In this document: in pieces, positions 46,401 to 55,986 of the stretch | Layout of the letters: every line of letters begins with the position of its first letter | Position numbering within the stretch: position 1 is the stretch's first letter | Source of the DNA: Aquilaria yunnanensis | Taxonomy: Eukaryota > Streptophyta > Magnoliopsida > Malvales > Thymelaeaceae | Length of the DNA stretch: 64,000 nucleotides | Reading direction: 5' to 3' | NCBI GenBank assembly: GCA_039654915.1 | Contig: JBDJPA010000011.1 | Span: 1 to 64,000 of the forward strand | Notes under the pieces: generated by a model | Told to the model about the DNA's origin: nothing | Database searches by the model: none | The model's input: only the letters and a program-made list of their open reading frames with translations | Translations under genes and position numbers: made by a program

Positions 46401-46517
46401 GATGGGGACTTGAGTTGCTTTCCCTTTGATTAATTCCATCAATTGTCTCATCTGTTCTGACATACTTTCAATCTTGGACTCCATCTCCATGAGACGTCCT
46501 TCGGCTTGTTCTGCCAT
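43410..46517 (-). CDS. Ogre gag-protease with C-terminal G-patch
   Basis: 1035 residues. A coiled N-terminus (MEMESKIESMSEQMRQLMEL), then the Retrotrans_gag core at about 130-300 (FVKYDGTSDPITHI, ALQWYLSQGP, PETFKEYAQRWRDLAAQV). A run of eight-residue PNRPNDYP-like repeats follows. Two finger-like motifs fit Ogre gag: CPYHDGTVGHGLENC and CNFHNSKSHSIQEC. Protease has the catalytic LIDNGSALNV (Asp at 796). Near 967-1000 a G-patch is seen (GGYSPGLGLGQDLQG then YGLGF). The last 20 or so residues are out of the frame expected for linkage to pol, so the end is probably the product of a 1-nt deletion. Forms virus-like particles and processes the polyprotein. Confidence 0.92.
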   Translation of the reverse strand: MAEQAEGRLMEMESKIESMSEQMRQLMELIKGKATQVPIKEVQDPTYPPGFTPQRVSVQENLFQESGPSASVHLKQDTVQEEKKTLPKEEAESQKLETIEKRLRAIEGGTIFGSLSVDDLCLVPDVVIPSDFKVPDFVKYDGTSDPITHITLFLRRLQPLTKDEKVWIALFQESLTKSALQWYLSQGPRNIKTWNDLAQAFIGNYKHVMDLAPDRQTLQNMEKKKPETFKEYAQRWRDLAAQVQPPMTEREMVTLFVQTLKYPYYDKLIGNAATNFSDVVMSGERIEHGIRTGKITESFSDPMKRGGPSRRKDEEIQQIGRGREIPFVGTVATGPRLSYSTNKPNYYPTNRPNDYPPNRPNDYLPNRPNNYPPNRPNQLRPPVPTPPVPAPRPREIFAPIPMTYTELYPKLIESQLIRPIPTRPLEPPYPRWYDPNINCPYHDGTVGHGLENCIALKRIVQQLIESKWLDFSDEPNVTHNPLPPHQAKPVNMMEEYWPMKKTVNDIITPLKHVYSCLVKEGIIIGKSSGNKEVEDEEWCNFHNSKSHSIQECPEFRKSLQSLMDSSQIIVFMSDKEDDVNVIIKEQEVNIMPRPLVIPISKSALKPLRIQVPKPFPYKSDKTVPWNYGYTSNITSTPLEVGGMTRSGRCYSPEQMNKLQQEKNVTDPANGPINTSKEQEMPRAVTDEQATEFLKLIKQSEYSIVEQLNRLPAKISILSLLLSSDAHREALLKVLNKAYVEQDISVNNFDHLVNNITAQNLITFTDDEIPAEGRGHSKALHISIKYKDRIMARVLIDNGSALNVMPLETLHKIGLDPSYLNNSHIVVRAFDGTKRDVVGEIELPIGIGPCLFHITFQVMDICPSYTCLLGRPWIHMAGAIPSSLHQKMKFIIEGKIITVFAEEDILLSRPADAQYVEVNENIPDCSFRSFEIVNAAYVSEYGEEPIPSISKTSRMVAKLMIKGGYSPGLGLGQDLQGITEPLKITTNEGKYGLGFTPTRHDKMKAIAEKREKRIARLTGILSRKEIWISLKSPKRS

Positions 46518-46706
46518 TAATCTTGTTTGGAGTCGAGTTGAATATCGGTGTTGAGGTCCAATTTTACCCCTTTTAAAGGAATATTTATTTTATTAGATTC
46601 TATGTGTGTATGATTGATGTGATGGATGCATGCATGAATATTGTAAATACTTGGTGAAAGAAGAACTATAATGGAATTTCTCAATTACATTCAGCAAAAG
46701 GTTTGT
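46518..46706. other. Short spacer between Ogre ORF1 and gag
   Basis: About 190 bases with no ORF; an ATGCATGCATG run lies at about 46626-46636. Confidence 0.5.
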
Positions 46707-48401
46707 TTAAAAGAAACGACCCAAAGTACAATACTGCTTTCTGGCCTTAGATATGAACTCCATCATTCTTTGAACATTTACTGATGGAGTAGGACAGCTC
46801 AGTTCTTCTAACTCCTTGGCTTCTTCGCCCATTAGTTGGGCTTGTTCTGTAACTTTTCTGACTTCTACCAAAAATGTTTGCAATTGATCTTGAGAAAATC
46901 TGTATTGATCTTCCCAGTATCTGACTCTCATCTCTTTTTGATCGGTTTCATCAACCAATTGGGAGATGACTTGTTTTTGGTATTCAACTTTCTCTTCGAG
47001 GAGTTGTGTTTTGTGACCGAGCTGTTGCATGTCAAGGAGCATCCTCTTGTTCTTCTCCTTTTCTTCCTTTAGTTCTTTCTCCAACTCTCTTTTCGCCAAT
47101 TTTCTGATGACCTCTTCAGATAGAACTATTCCTTCCTTCCGGTTATTTCTCCATTCATAATAAGCAGTGGGAGAAATAATAGGCCCCGACTTCAATATGA
47201 AAATTCTTTTCCACGCAACTGAAATACCCATTGCGAGCTTATTTGAATTTGGATCTTCGTGTGAAAATTCCAACTTACTCAGATTATGCGTCATGGGTAT
47301 AAATTGCATGGACCCAAATTGTTTTCGTACTTGAGCTGGGGCATAACTTGTTCCTCCCCATATACCTAAGAGAGGAACCCACGGGCAATTGCCGCAATGG
47401 TAGACAACGCGGGTGGAGGTAGACCAGGGGGCTCTCCATTCAATTTGGAATTCGGTGATGTTCTTGAAATAATCAACCCATGCTTCCTTGCTGTCGTGAT
47501 GAATGGTTTCACTTTTCAAAAAGGCTTCGATTGGGATGAAGTCCTTTGAAAAGCGATTTCCAAAATGTTGCTTCTCACAAGGAAGGTGGCTTTTGATCCA
47601 AATGTTGAGGAGATGTGAACATCCTATGAATTTGCCCCCTCTTTGGCGACAAAAGTTTAATGCCCTGATAGTTTCACATAATATTACTGAGGTCGGATTT
47701 ATTTGAGCATTGCAGATTTGCTCAAATAGTGTAATGATGTCTCCTTCAATGAATCCGACAATTCTTGGGAAGACTACCAGGCCATATATCGCCAAGGCGA
47801 AAAGCTTGCGTCGTTGATTTTTCTGAGGGAGAACGTGACTTAATTGTTTTAAGTCGATCCAACTGATAAATTTTCTAGATCCTTTTGTTGCAAACTTGGT
47901 TTGAAGACTGGAAGCTGGCATATCCAATAATTTTGCTAGGGCTCGATGAGGCTCCGTTCTTCTATCATGTTGATAAGTCTCGATTGGATAGTCGGAGGAC
48001 CAACCCAAGAGGCTGTTGTATTCTTCAATGGTTGGAACTAGATCCATCTTATCGAAAGAAAAGCATCGATAAAATAGATCCCAAAATTGTATTAGAGCCC
48101 GGACAAGTGATGCATCAACGGTAACCTTTAGTAGGCAAGTGATGTGACCATATTTTGCCGTAAAAGCTTCCCGATCAGCAGAATTCCAACTATTCCAGAC
48201 TTGCAATAATTCCGTGGTGTCGTTCTGATTTATCCGGACCGATACCTGGTCCTTAAGCTGTACGTGAGAATGGGATGTCAGAGCATCTCCGTGAAGCTTT
48301 TGAGCCGTTTCGGAATATTCCATAGCTTCAGGCTGAGTTTCGATTACCGTGTCATTCCATGATCCAGTAACAGCCGTGGGAAGATAATCGAGAATATCCA
48401 T
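46707..48401 (-). CDS. Ogre ORF1 protein (DUF7745-type), unknown function
   Basis: Intact 564 residues starting MDILDYLPTAVTGSW. The family core includes ALIQFWDLFYRCFSFDKMDL, VPTIEEYNSLLGW and FCRQRGGKFIGCSHLLNIWI, recognisable from the plant DUF7745 family and from the extra ORF placed before gag in Ogre elements. The C-terminal third (about 425-545) is a predicted coiled coil (KRELEKELKEEKEKNKRMLL onward). No enzymatic motif is seen. Function is not known for any Ogre; its position directly after the leader suggests translation from the full-length RNA. Confidence 0.85.
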   Translation of the reverse strand: MDILDYLPTAVTGSWNDTVIETQPEAMEYSETAQKLHGDALTSHSHVQLKDQVSVRINQNDTTELLQVWNSWNSADREAFTAKYGHITCLLKVTVDASLVRALIQFWDLFYRCFSFDKMDLVPTIEEYNSLLGWSSDYPIETYQHDRRTEPHRALAKLLDMPASSLQTKFATKGSRKFISWIDLKQLSHVLPQKNQRRKLFALAIYGLVVFPRIVGFIEGDIITLFEQICNAQINPTSVILCETIRALNFCRQRGGKFIGCSHLLNIWIKSHLPCEKQHFGNRFSKDFIPIEAFLKSETIHHDSKEAWVDYFKNITEFQIEWRAPWSTSTRVVYHCGNCPWVPLLGIWGGTSYAPAQVRKQFGSMQFIPMTHNLSKLEFSHEDPNSNKLAMGISVAWKRIFILKSGPIISPTAYYEWRNNRKEGIVLSEEVIRKLAKRELEKELKEEKEKNKRMLLDMQQLGHKTQLLEEKVEYQKQVISQLVDETDQKEMRVRYWEDQYRFSQDQLQTFLVEVRKVTEQAQLMGEEAKELEELSCPTPSVNVQRMMEFISKARKQYCTLGRFF

Positions 48402-49007
48402 GATAATAGTTCTTTCACCAAATACTTATCTTTAATGATGAAATGTATATGCCGGAAAAATAAGGAAAAATAGAGTTAGTAAAAAAAAAATAACACATAG
48501 GATCATACAAACATATAGATAAAACAAAACCTATGGAAATGGGAACCGAGGTATGGGAAATTCTTAATGGCTGGTTCTAAGGTAGAGTAAGGAATTCTAT
48601 ATGCAGAAGGTGGTTTATCAAAAAGGCAAGGGATAGTTCCCGAATCCCGTCACTGAATCATAGTGACGGCCCGATTCCTTACCCTCTAGGGTTTATGTAA
48701 GGAATGGATTAATTCGAGTCGTAGCTTTTCGTGGGCCCATGCAGAGACTAACCGTCTCAGAAGGCAATACACTACTTTGCTACTTTGAAACCGGTGAAGG
48801 CTTGGAGACCGTGGCCTCACAAGGACAGCAACACCAATTCCGCTTAGAAAGAATCGTGTTTGATTTAAGGAAGCTCGGGTATAGAGCTTCATTTTGTGAA
48901 TGCATTATGCATGTTTACTTAAGTAAATATAATATATAAATCCACATAATAGTAAAGCAAAGTAAATAAAAACAAATCAACTTTAGGCTCGACTCACTAA
49001 CGTCGAC
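48402..49007 (-). other. Ogre leader between primer site and ORF1
   Basis: About 600 bases without a supported ORF; likely holds packaging signals. The plus-strand ORF at 48739-48939 has no recognisable feature. Confidence 0.5.
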
Positions 49008-49025
49008 TCCCCAGTGGAGTCGCCA
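49008..49025 (-). promoter_or_regulatory. Primer binding site complementary to tRNA-Arg
   Basis: On the minus strand TGGCGACTCCACTGGGGA begins three bases after the 5' LTR. It pairs with the 3' end of plant tRNA-Arg(ACG) as I recall it, with one mismatch. Ogre elements are known to use tRNA-Arg. Confidence 0.85.
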
Positions 49026-49876
49026 AGCTGTGGCAACGTGCGGGTATTTTTCGGGAGTCGCCACCAATCGGTTTTCGCTTAGGTCGATTGGATACCTTAA
49101 AATATGGTCTACGAGAGTTCGGGGATCGGGAGTACGGTTACGCTAAAACAATATTGTTATAGCGCCCAAAATTGGCACCTTAGTTGATTTTAATTTTATT
49201 TTACTTTGCTTTAAAAAAAATTCAGTTAATTTTCAAACTAAAAATTTTAACTGAATTAGTCGAAAATGTTGATTTTGGTAATTAATTCGGGTAAAATTTT
49301 ATACTTCCGAACCATGGACTCTGCCGAGTCATTTGGACACGGAAGATTTTGATTCCGAACCATGGACTCTGCCGAGTCATTTGGACACGGAATTTGGTGA
49401 AATTTTAAATAATTTTATCCATATTGTAAAAATATGGATTTTTATCTTTTTATTTAATTTATATAGTTTTTTTTTTTAGAAAAAGGTTGATATTTCCAAA
49501 CCGTAGATCCTGCCGGATCATCCGGATATGGAAATTAATTTAAAGTTAATTATTTAATTATTATTTTATGGAATTAATTATTAGTTTAACTTATAAGTCT
49601 TTTTTTATTAAATTTGTTAATGATTAAAAAATCTTTCTTTTTTTATATCTTATTATTCTTTTCTTTCTTTTCTTTTCTTTTCTTTATCTTTTTTATTTTT
49701 ATCTTTCTCTTATCTTTCTTTTCTTTTTCTTATCTGATTTTTCTTGTTTAATGAAGGATATTTATTATTTAAAGAATTACTCAATTTATAAAAGAATTTA
49801 AAAAAATAATTAATTTTTTATTTAATAAGAAGTTAATTTAAAGGAATCAAAGAGTTTAAAAATAAAAATCTTTGAT

Positions 49877-49970
49877 CATGGTACGGGGCGTTGTTACTCA
49901 GCCAGACCCTTTTCACCAGGTGAAACAGCTCAAAAGTGGGCACGAGACAGTTTCCAGCCAATATACCATG
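49877..49970. other. 94-bp GC-richer insert in the 5' LTR
   Basis: Sequence with inverted ends CATGGTA and TACCATG that interrupts an AT-rich part of the LTR and is absent from the 3' LTR. One minus-strand frame is open for the whole length (LAGNCLVPTFELFHLVKRVW). Origin unknown; it may be a captured exon piece or organelle DNA. Confidence 0.35.
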
Positions 49971-50338
49971 AGCTAAAAAATTCTTTTTTTGACTTAACAA
50001 CATGGTTCAGATTTATTTTACATATATATTTTTTTATGGCTAATTTCTTTAAATGAAATGAGTTTAACCATAAAATAAAGAAAAATTAAATAACAATAAA
50101 TAAAGTGGAGGTTTTCTTCTCTTTTTATTTTTTTATTATTTTTTTTTTGTTTTGAACATCCATTAAAAAAAAAAAAAAGAGATGCATAAATTAAATAACA
50201 CGTGCAAATAGATAAAGGGAAAACACATAAAGTAAACAAAAGAATATCAAAAGATGATATATAAATAAATAAAGTGGGGCTTTTCGGCCATCCACTGTTT
50301 TTAAAATAATAATAAGAGGCATAACCTTCCATTATAAC

Positions 50339-50404
<66 letters not shown>

Positions 50405-51126
50405 TATGTTTAATTATGCCTAAGCTTAATGTTAATTTCTAAACGAATTTATGCCTTTAATTTGCTGAACAAAACAAATCCATAAAAGGAAATAAATGCC
50501 AATAAACCAATGGCCATATTACAAATTAGAACAACATAGGATCTCAATCAGACAAATCAAATAAATGCAGGGGTAAAAATTAAAATTATGCTGAAATTAT
50601 GGACTTTCATAACTGGGTCAATAACGAGCCGATTTGCGATCCGGGTTTCATTATTTGATTTTTAATTTTTTGCTTTTTGTTTGCTTTAAATAATATCAAT
50701 TAATATCCAAACCATGGATTCTAACCGAATCATCTGGATATAGATTTTTGATTTACTAGTTCTAAATTCATTCTTGAATTTTCATTAAAATCTGCTCAGA
50801 ATTAAATCTCGTAAATATGACCCCTTTTTTTTTTATACGTTATGTAAACATGAGTTTTAAATTTATGCTAACTATTAAAATTAAAATCAAATAAATAGGT
50901 AAAAATCTGACCTAACCTAAAATTGCAATTTTATGTAATATTGATCACAAACTAATTCATGATTCTCGAAATAATAAACCAACAACAAAAAAAAAAAAGA
51001 AATAAAAACATAAAACAATACTGTCAGTGATGAATATGCAAAACAGGAGAACATTAATGACTTAAATGAATAAAAACAAAGAGAATCAAGGGCTAAATGA
51101 GAATTTTACCCAAAAATTTAATTGAG

Positions 51127-51303
51127 TCAAGAAACAAACGCGAGTCGCGACTGGCGGGCCTTCTTCTCCGGCGTATAATCATTCTCGACAGTGAAGAATT
51201 TCCTGACATACTCGACGCTCTTGTTCTCGATCCTCTTGGCGATCGTTTGGTTGAGCAGCTTGAGAAGGTCCTTGATTTTGAGGTAGTTGGCGGTGCACGA
51301 TTG
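51127..51303 (-). pseudogene. SKP1-like C-terminal gene fragment inside the 5' LTR
   Basis: On the minus strand, the element's sense strand, the frame reads ANYLKIKDLLKLLNQTIAKR, then IENKSVEYVRKFFTVENDYT, then PEKKARQSRLAFVS and a stop. This is the arrangement of the SKP1 C-terminal domain, which binds F-box proteins in SCF ubiquitin ligases (A-NYL-IK-LL-L-CQTVA, then EEIRKTFNI-NDFTPEEE). The N-terminal half is missing and some conserved positions differ (Cys to Asn in the helix, loss of the acidic tail and the final Trp). It is absent from the 3' LTR. Confidence 0.65.
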
Positions 51304-51779
51304 GATTTTTGTTTTGCTATTTAATTTAATTTAATTTTTATTTTTATTTTTTTTAAATAATTTCAATTAATATCCAAGCCATGGATTCTAACCGAATCAT
51401 CTGGACATGGATAGATGATCCATCTTAGGACGGATTTCTAATAAATTTAAATATTAATTAACCAATAATTTGATACAGATTAATATATTACAAAAATAAA
51501 AATTAAACTATTCTAAAATCCAATAAATATACATGAATATACATATCAAATCAAAATCCTATATTATTTTCCATGTCGATTCAATGATCAAATTTTAATG
51601 AAAGGGAAAGCCAATAATAACAAATAAAACAAAGAAAAGAACATACAATAAAAAGGCTGCTGTCAGTGACTAATCTGCAAGATAAAATATGTTAGTGACT
51701 TAAATGTAAGAAAATAAGAAGATGGAGGATTGAATAAGAATTTTACCAATAAAATTAAATTTTTGAAACTTCTGAAACC

Positions 51780-52975
51780 GAGATCGTTGTGCACAGTTTC
51801 TCTTCTCCGTTCATTCGCAAGCAACAGTGGAGGAAGGAAAAGCTCAGGTTTAAACGATGAGGATGGTGTCGAGGAGCGCAAGCGACGGCGGCCGACGTGG
51901 AGCTGGAACCGGCGAGGCGCGAAAGACGGCGAGCTAGAAAACACTCCCGGCTGATCCGGAACAGCGTGCCGAGTCGGGAGACGGCCTTGGATGGTGTCGG
52001 AACGGCGGGGAGCGATGGGCAGCTACCGGCGCGAGTGCAGGGGCGGTGCTGTCGCGGCGGAACACGAACGGGAGGGAAGGCGGTGGCGGCGTCGACTGGA
52101 GCGGAGGCACGCGGAAGCGTCGGGCAGCAGGGAGGCGGCGAAGGGAAGAGTTAAGGGCGGTGGCTGAGCAGAGAGAGAGAGAGAGAGAGAGTGAAGAAGA
52201 ACTCTCTACGCGAAAGAGAGAGAGAAGCTCAGTGAGAGTCTGTTGGAGGGAGAGATGAGGGAGAAGCGAGAGAGATCGGCGGGAAGAAGAAGATGAAGAA
52301 GAAGAACGTGGGAGCAGAGAGGAGGGAGACAGAAGAAAAAAAAATTAAATAAAAAAAATCAAGAGAGGGGGAGAGATGTGCCTGAGATAAGGAGAGTGAG
52401 AGCCAAAGAGAGCTCGGGCTAGGAGAGAGAGAGAGAACCTAGAGGGAGAAGGAGAGCAGATGAGAGAGGGGAGAGCGTGAAGGAGAAGATGAAGAAGAAG
52501 AACGTGAAGGAGAGGAGATGAGAGAGAGAGAGCGTGAGAGAAGGAGAGAGAAAACCGAGAGGGAGAAGGAGAGCAGATGAGAGAGGGAGAGCGTGAGAGA
52601 AGGTGAAGAAGAAGAACGTGAAGGAGAGAAGATGAGAGAGAGAGAGCGTGAGAGAAGAAGAGAGAAACCGAGAGGGAGAAGGAGAGCAGATCAAACCGGC
52701 GGCGCTGGTGACAAGGACGGAGAAGCCGTTGGGGTGGCTCGGGGTGGAGTAGTGCCGAACCTGCTTCTCCCAGGAGGCGCCGCCGAGCGAGGAGGTGAGG
52801 AAGGAAGTGGACAGAAAGGAGCGACGGTGGTGCGGCGGGCCATGATGAGAGTTGTCGGAGAGGGGCGGGTAGTTGAGAGTGAAGAAGAGGATGAGGACGA
52901 GGGCAATGAGGAGGGTGACGCGGAAGAGGGCTAGAGGGAGGCTGGCGCGGAGAGAAAAGGGAGAAGAGAGAGAGA
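51780..52975. repeat. GA/CT-biased GC-rich block of the 5' LTR
   Basis: Plus strand is rich in GAGAGA, GAAGAAGAA and GGAGGCG; the stretch 52440-52690 contains a partly tandem unit of about 60-125 bp (GAGAGAGAGCGTGAGAGAAG). On the sense strand it is pyrimidine-rich. The ORFs that cross it encode only Arg/Glu/Gly/Ser-rich peptides. Confidence 0.7.
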
Positions 52976-53241
52976 TATTTTTTTTAATTTTTTTTTATTA
53001 TTTATTTTTTTTATTTTTACATTATATTTATTATTACACACACATATTTTTAATTAATTTGATTTGATTTGATTTGATTTATAATTAATTAATTAATTAA
53101 TTTTTTTCATTAATTAATAATTATTTTTAACATACATTCTATAAAACAAAAATGCCCCTAAAATAATATATATTTTATTATTATTATTATTACTATTATT
53201 TATTTTTTTCTTTTAAGGTCGGACGAAATTGGGTGTCAACA

Positions 53242-53246
53242 ATAAC
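53242..53246. repeat. Target site duplication of the Ogre element, right copy
   Basis: ATAAC, identical to 27574-27578. Confidence 0.9.
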
Positions 53247-53509
53247 AAATATTTTTAAGAAAAAACACCACCTCCGGTGTCAATTTTATTAAGTAAAAAA
53301 AACCAAATGACACTCATAAATAATTAGAACGAGCATTATATTTTGAAATGACAAAAACGTTCCAAAAATTATGAAAAATAGAAACCTATGATTTGTGTGT
53401 AACACCATTATCAAATTAAATACAAACTATATGTATGATTGAAAAAAAAAAATAAATTTAAGTTTCGATATCAGATATTCGTCATTCGAATTTTTTCGGT
53501 CTTACTGCC

Positions 53510-55334
53510 AGAATACTGCAATGCCCCAATCTCGGTTGCACACACATACTTCCATCATCTCGGGTGTTAATCTTGATTGTTTCTTTGATATCACCCGTTT
53601 TTTTGCACTAAACGCTGTCTCAGATGATATGGTGGAGACTAGAACGGCAAGAATTCCTTGTGCCATTATCGAAAAGATCAAAAATTATATGAGATATTTC
53701 TAAATAAGTATGAAAAATTATTTCAAGCAATGTTGTTATGCCCGTTAATTTAACATATGGGTCAAGCAAAGAAACAACTTAAAATATGGGTATAATGTTT
53801 TTAAAATACTGAAGCCATGTAACTCGCATGGCTTCGACAGTCGGTTTTAACAACTCATCATCTTTAAACTGATGTAAAGCCTATGTAGTGTTCACTAAAT
53901 GAAGCAAAATTTGATGAATAGTTAGGTAGTAAACACCAGAGAAAAATTTAGTAGCCTCGTAAAAAAACTTAAATAATTCACCAATTTTAGAAAAATTTCC
54001 CTAAACTTTAGCCATAAAAAATTCATAACTTATTTTTAAGTTCATGAAATACGTTAACAAATTTGCATATGGGTATGCATCTTGTAACATTAAATATGTG
54101 GAGTTCCAGCTAGATAATCAAATGTAAACCGTTTCCAAGAAAATTCTTTTTTATTTTCAAAATAAAACCTTTTGAATTCACGACATACAACGGGTCTTGA
54201 TTTCAAAAATGCCAATGAGTTCCGAATAGGTACAATTTTATTTTGAAGAACTTCTAAATCTTTTTGCACACAAGAGTTCAAAATATGGCACATGCATCTA
54301 ACGTAAAAGAATGCACAGTTAAGAAGTGGTTTCAATGCTTAACTCAAAAGGCGAGAGGCAACTTCATTGTTTGAAATATTATCAAATGAAATGCATAGGA
54401 CTTTATTAGCACAAAAATAATCACGTAAAGTTTCTAAGATATAATTGAATATGTGATAACTAGTATGATCCATTTCAATGACCCTAAATGAAAAAATTTC
54501 TTTTTGCATAACCCAATCAGAATCAATCCAATGGGAAGTAACACAATAAAATAATTGGCCTACAGGTGATATTCACATATCAGAAGTGAATGTTACACAA
54601 TGATCAATAGCAGAAAAATAGGCTTGCAAATTTGATTTTTTGGCTTCAAATAATCTAAATTTTTTCTTCTTAGCGGTTTTCCTGGACACTTTTTTAAATG
54701 CAGGATTTATTATGATTTTATCCAAGCTTCTAGGTGTACATCTTTAGCTTATGAGAAAAATTTTTGTAAGCATCATCCAATTTATCGTACCTTCTCTACA
54801 AGATTGTTGGTTAAAACAAAATATATATAGCTTGTCGGCGCCAGTTGTAGGCCCAAGTTGTGTTTTTCTTTCAAAACTAGGCGCGGCAATGGGGAGGATA
54901 TTAGGATGTTGATTTCAGCGTTCTGATGCCGAAATTCTTTTTATGCACCAATTTTTTCCAGCAATATTTGCATTTCCCGTACCTCAACTCCCTTCGTGCA
55001 TAAGCTCATAATGCTCTCAAACCCAAGCAATTAGTCTCAAGGATTTACCGTGTCCCTGGGTTTTTTCTACAGCAAATCCATGACTTGTCGGCGTCAGTTG
55101 TGTTAACGGATCCCAAGCCGCTATCGCATCCAATTTATCAATTTCATCATCCGATAATTGATCGTCGAGTCTCAAATTGTAATTCATTATATCGATTCCA
55201 ACATCATCATCGTGCAACTCTTCGATTGAGATACCTTTATTGGCCGGCCGAGAACAACGACGGAACAAGTCTCGGAGGCCAGTGGTGTGAGAAGATGAAG
55301 TCTCCGTTGACTTGCCATTTCTTCTTGAAGCCAT
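53510..55334 (-). pseudogene. Relic BED-finger hAT (RICESLEEPER-like) transposase
   Basis: About 600 codons long when traced through stops and shifts. The start at 55334 reads MASRRNGKSTETSSSH and has an acidic segment. A BED-type zinc finger piece (GKCKYCWKKLVHKK) lies near 54910-54970. The catalytic core shows IEMDHTSYHIFNYILETLRD, CISFDNIS and VRCMCHILNSCVQKDLEVLQ near 54090-54500. The dimerisation domain near 53520-53690 reads ILAVLVSTISSETAFSAKKR. Stops in the core show it is no longer functional. It belongs to the hAT that the Ogre entered. Confidence 0.8.
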
Positions 55335-55913
55335 GAGTCACGAACTAATAGTGGTGATTAATGCAAAATTAAGAGGAGATTATGAAGATATTAGGAAGAG
55401 ATTAGTAAGAACTTTGAAAAAGATTAAGAAAAAAGTTCTAATACTTGAGAGGATATAATAGAGGAAGAAGAGAAATTGAGTGTTGGTGTGAGGATAGAGT
55501 GGAAATGACATTGGTATTTATAGGGGAGGGCTAAAAATTATTTAGACAAAAAATTCTTTAAATTTTAGTTGTTGGAAGGGATGAAAATGAAATTTTTAAG
55601 GCTAAAATGGAGCAGAAAAACGTTGGATGGCTTTCTTTATAATTAAACCATTTAAAAAAAAATTTTCGAGGTTTCCGTTGCAAAATAACCGTTAGAGGCT
55701 CCAGGACCAGACTGGCTGGTCCTGGGCTTGGTTAGGTCATGGGGCGGGTTGGGGTTCGAGGTGAGTCAGGTCAGTGGGCAGGGCCAGTTCGATTTGCATA
55801 TTCCTATCTTTTCAGACCCATATTCAGCTCATATTTGTTTTATTTTTTTACGGGCTGTGCCGGGACACGTTTGACTTTTAGGCCGGGTTGAGCCGGTCCA
55901 TGTCCCACCTTTA

Positions 55914-55921
55914 GGTCAGAG
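55914..55921. repeat. Target site duplication of the hAT element, right copy
   Basis: GGTCAGAG, identical to 27402-27409. Confidence 0.85.
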
Positions 55922-55986
55922 TTGAATTTCAAATGTCCAACTCGTATGGCTTGCCATTACACCGAATTGTTGGGACTTTTAAAAAG

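Larger units (their letters stand above)
27579..53241 (-). mobile_element. Ogre/Tat-lineage Ty3-gypsy LTR retrotransposon, 25.7 kb
   Basis: LTRs of 4193 and 4213 bp with TG...CA ends (plus-strand reading) enclose about 17.3 kb. Element sense is the minus strand: 5' LTR at 49029-53241, tRNA-Arg-type primer site, ORF1, gag-protease, intron, RT/RNaseH/aRNaseH/integrase, an accessory region, polypurine tract and 3' LTR at 27579-31771. Extra ORF before gag, two RNase H domains, an intron before RT, no chromodomain, very long LTRs and 3' tandem repeats are all hallmarks of Ogre elements. The accessory gene block between integrase and 3' LTR is not something I know from the lineage. Most ORFs are open, so insertion looks fairly young or selected. 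The LTRs differ strongly in their middle part. Confidence 0.96.
49029..53241 (-). repeat. 5' LTR of the Ogre element
   Basis: 4213 bp, TG...CA ends in plus-strand reading. It has five 40-nt stem-loop units (49305-49344, 49353-49392, 49494-49533, 50705-50745, 51372-51412), a TAA microsatellite (50338-50402), an apparent duplication of one LTR part (50700-51120 and 51365-51760), an SKP1-like fragment between the two, and a GC-rich GA/CT-biased block at 51780-52975 different from that in the other LTR. It should contain the element promoter in the U3 part near 53.2-52 kb, not pinpointed. Confidence 0.95.
27410..55913 (-). mobile_element. hAT transposon split by an Ogre retrotransposon
   Basis: The left end starts CAAAGATGGACGCCGGGTC and the inverted right end TAAAGGTGGGACATGGACC, an imperfect terminal inverted repeat beginning AAAGxTGG. 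An exact 8-bp duplication (GGTCAGAG) flanks it. Only 27410-27578 and 53247-55913 belong to the hAT (about 2.8 kb); the Ogre entered 169 bp from its left end. GGGC/GCCC-rich sub-terminal sequence lies at both ends, and the minus strand holds a relic BED/hAT transposase. Confidence 0.85.

Noticed and set aside
52593..52934. 113-codon plus-strand ORF in the 5' LTR
   Set aside because: Same GA-biased composition; repeats of GAGAGA and GAAGAA create open frames by chance.
53521..53703. 60-codon plus-strand ORF similar to one at 15461
   Set aside because: The similarity is real but belongs to the minus strand, where both segments encode the hAT dimerisation domain.
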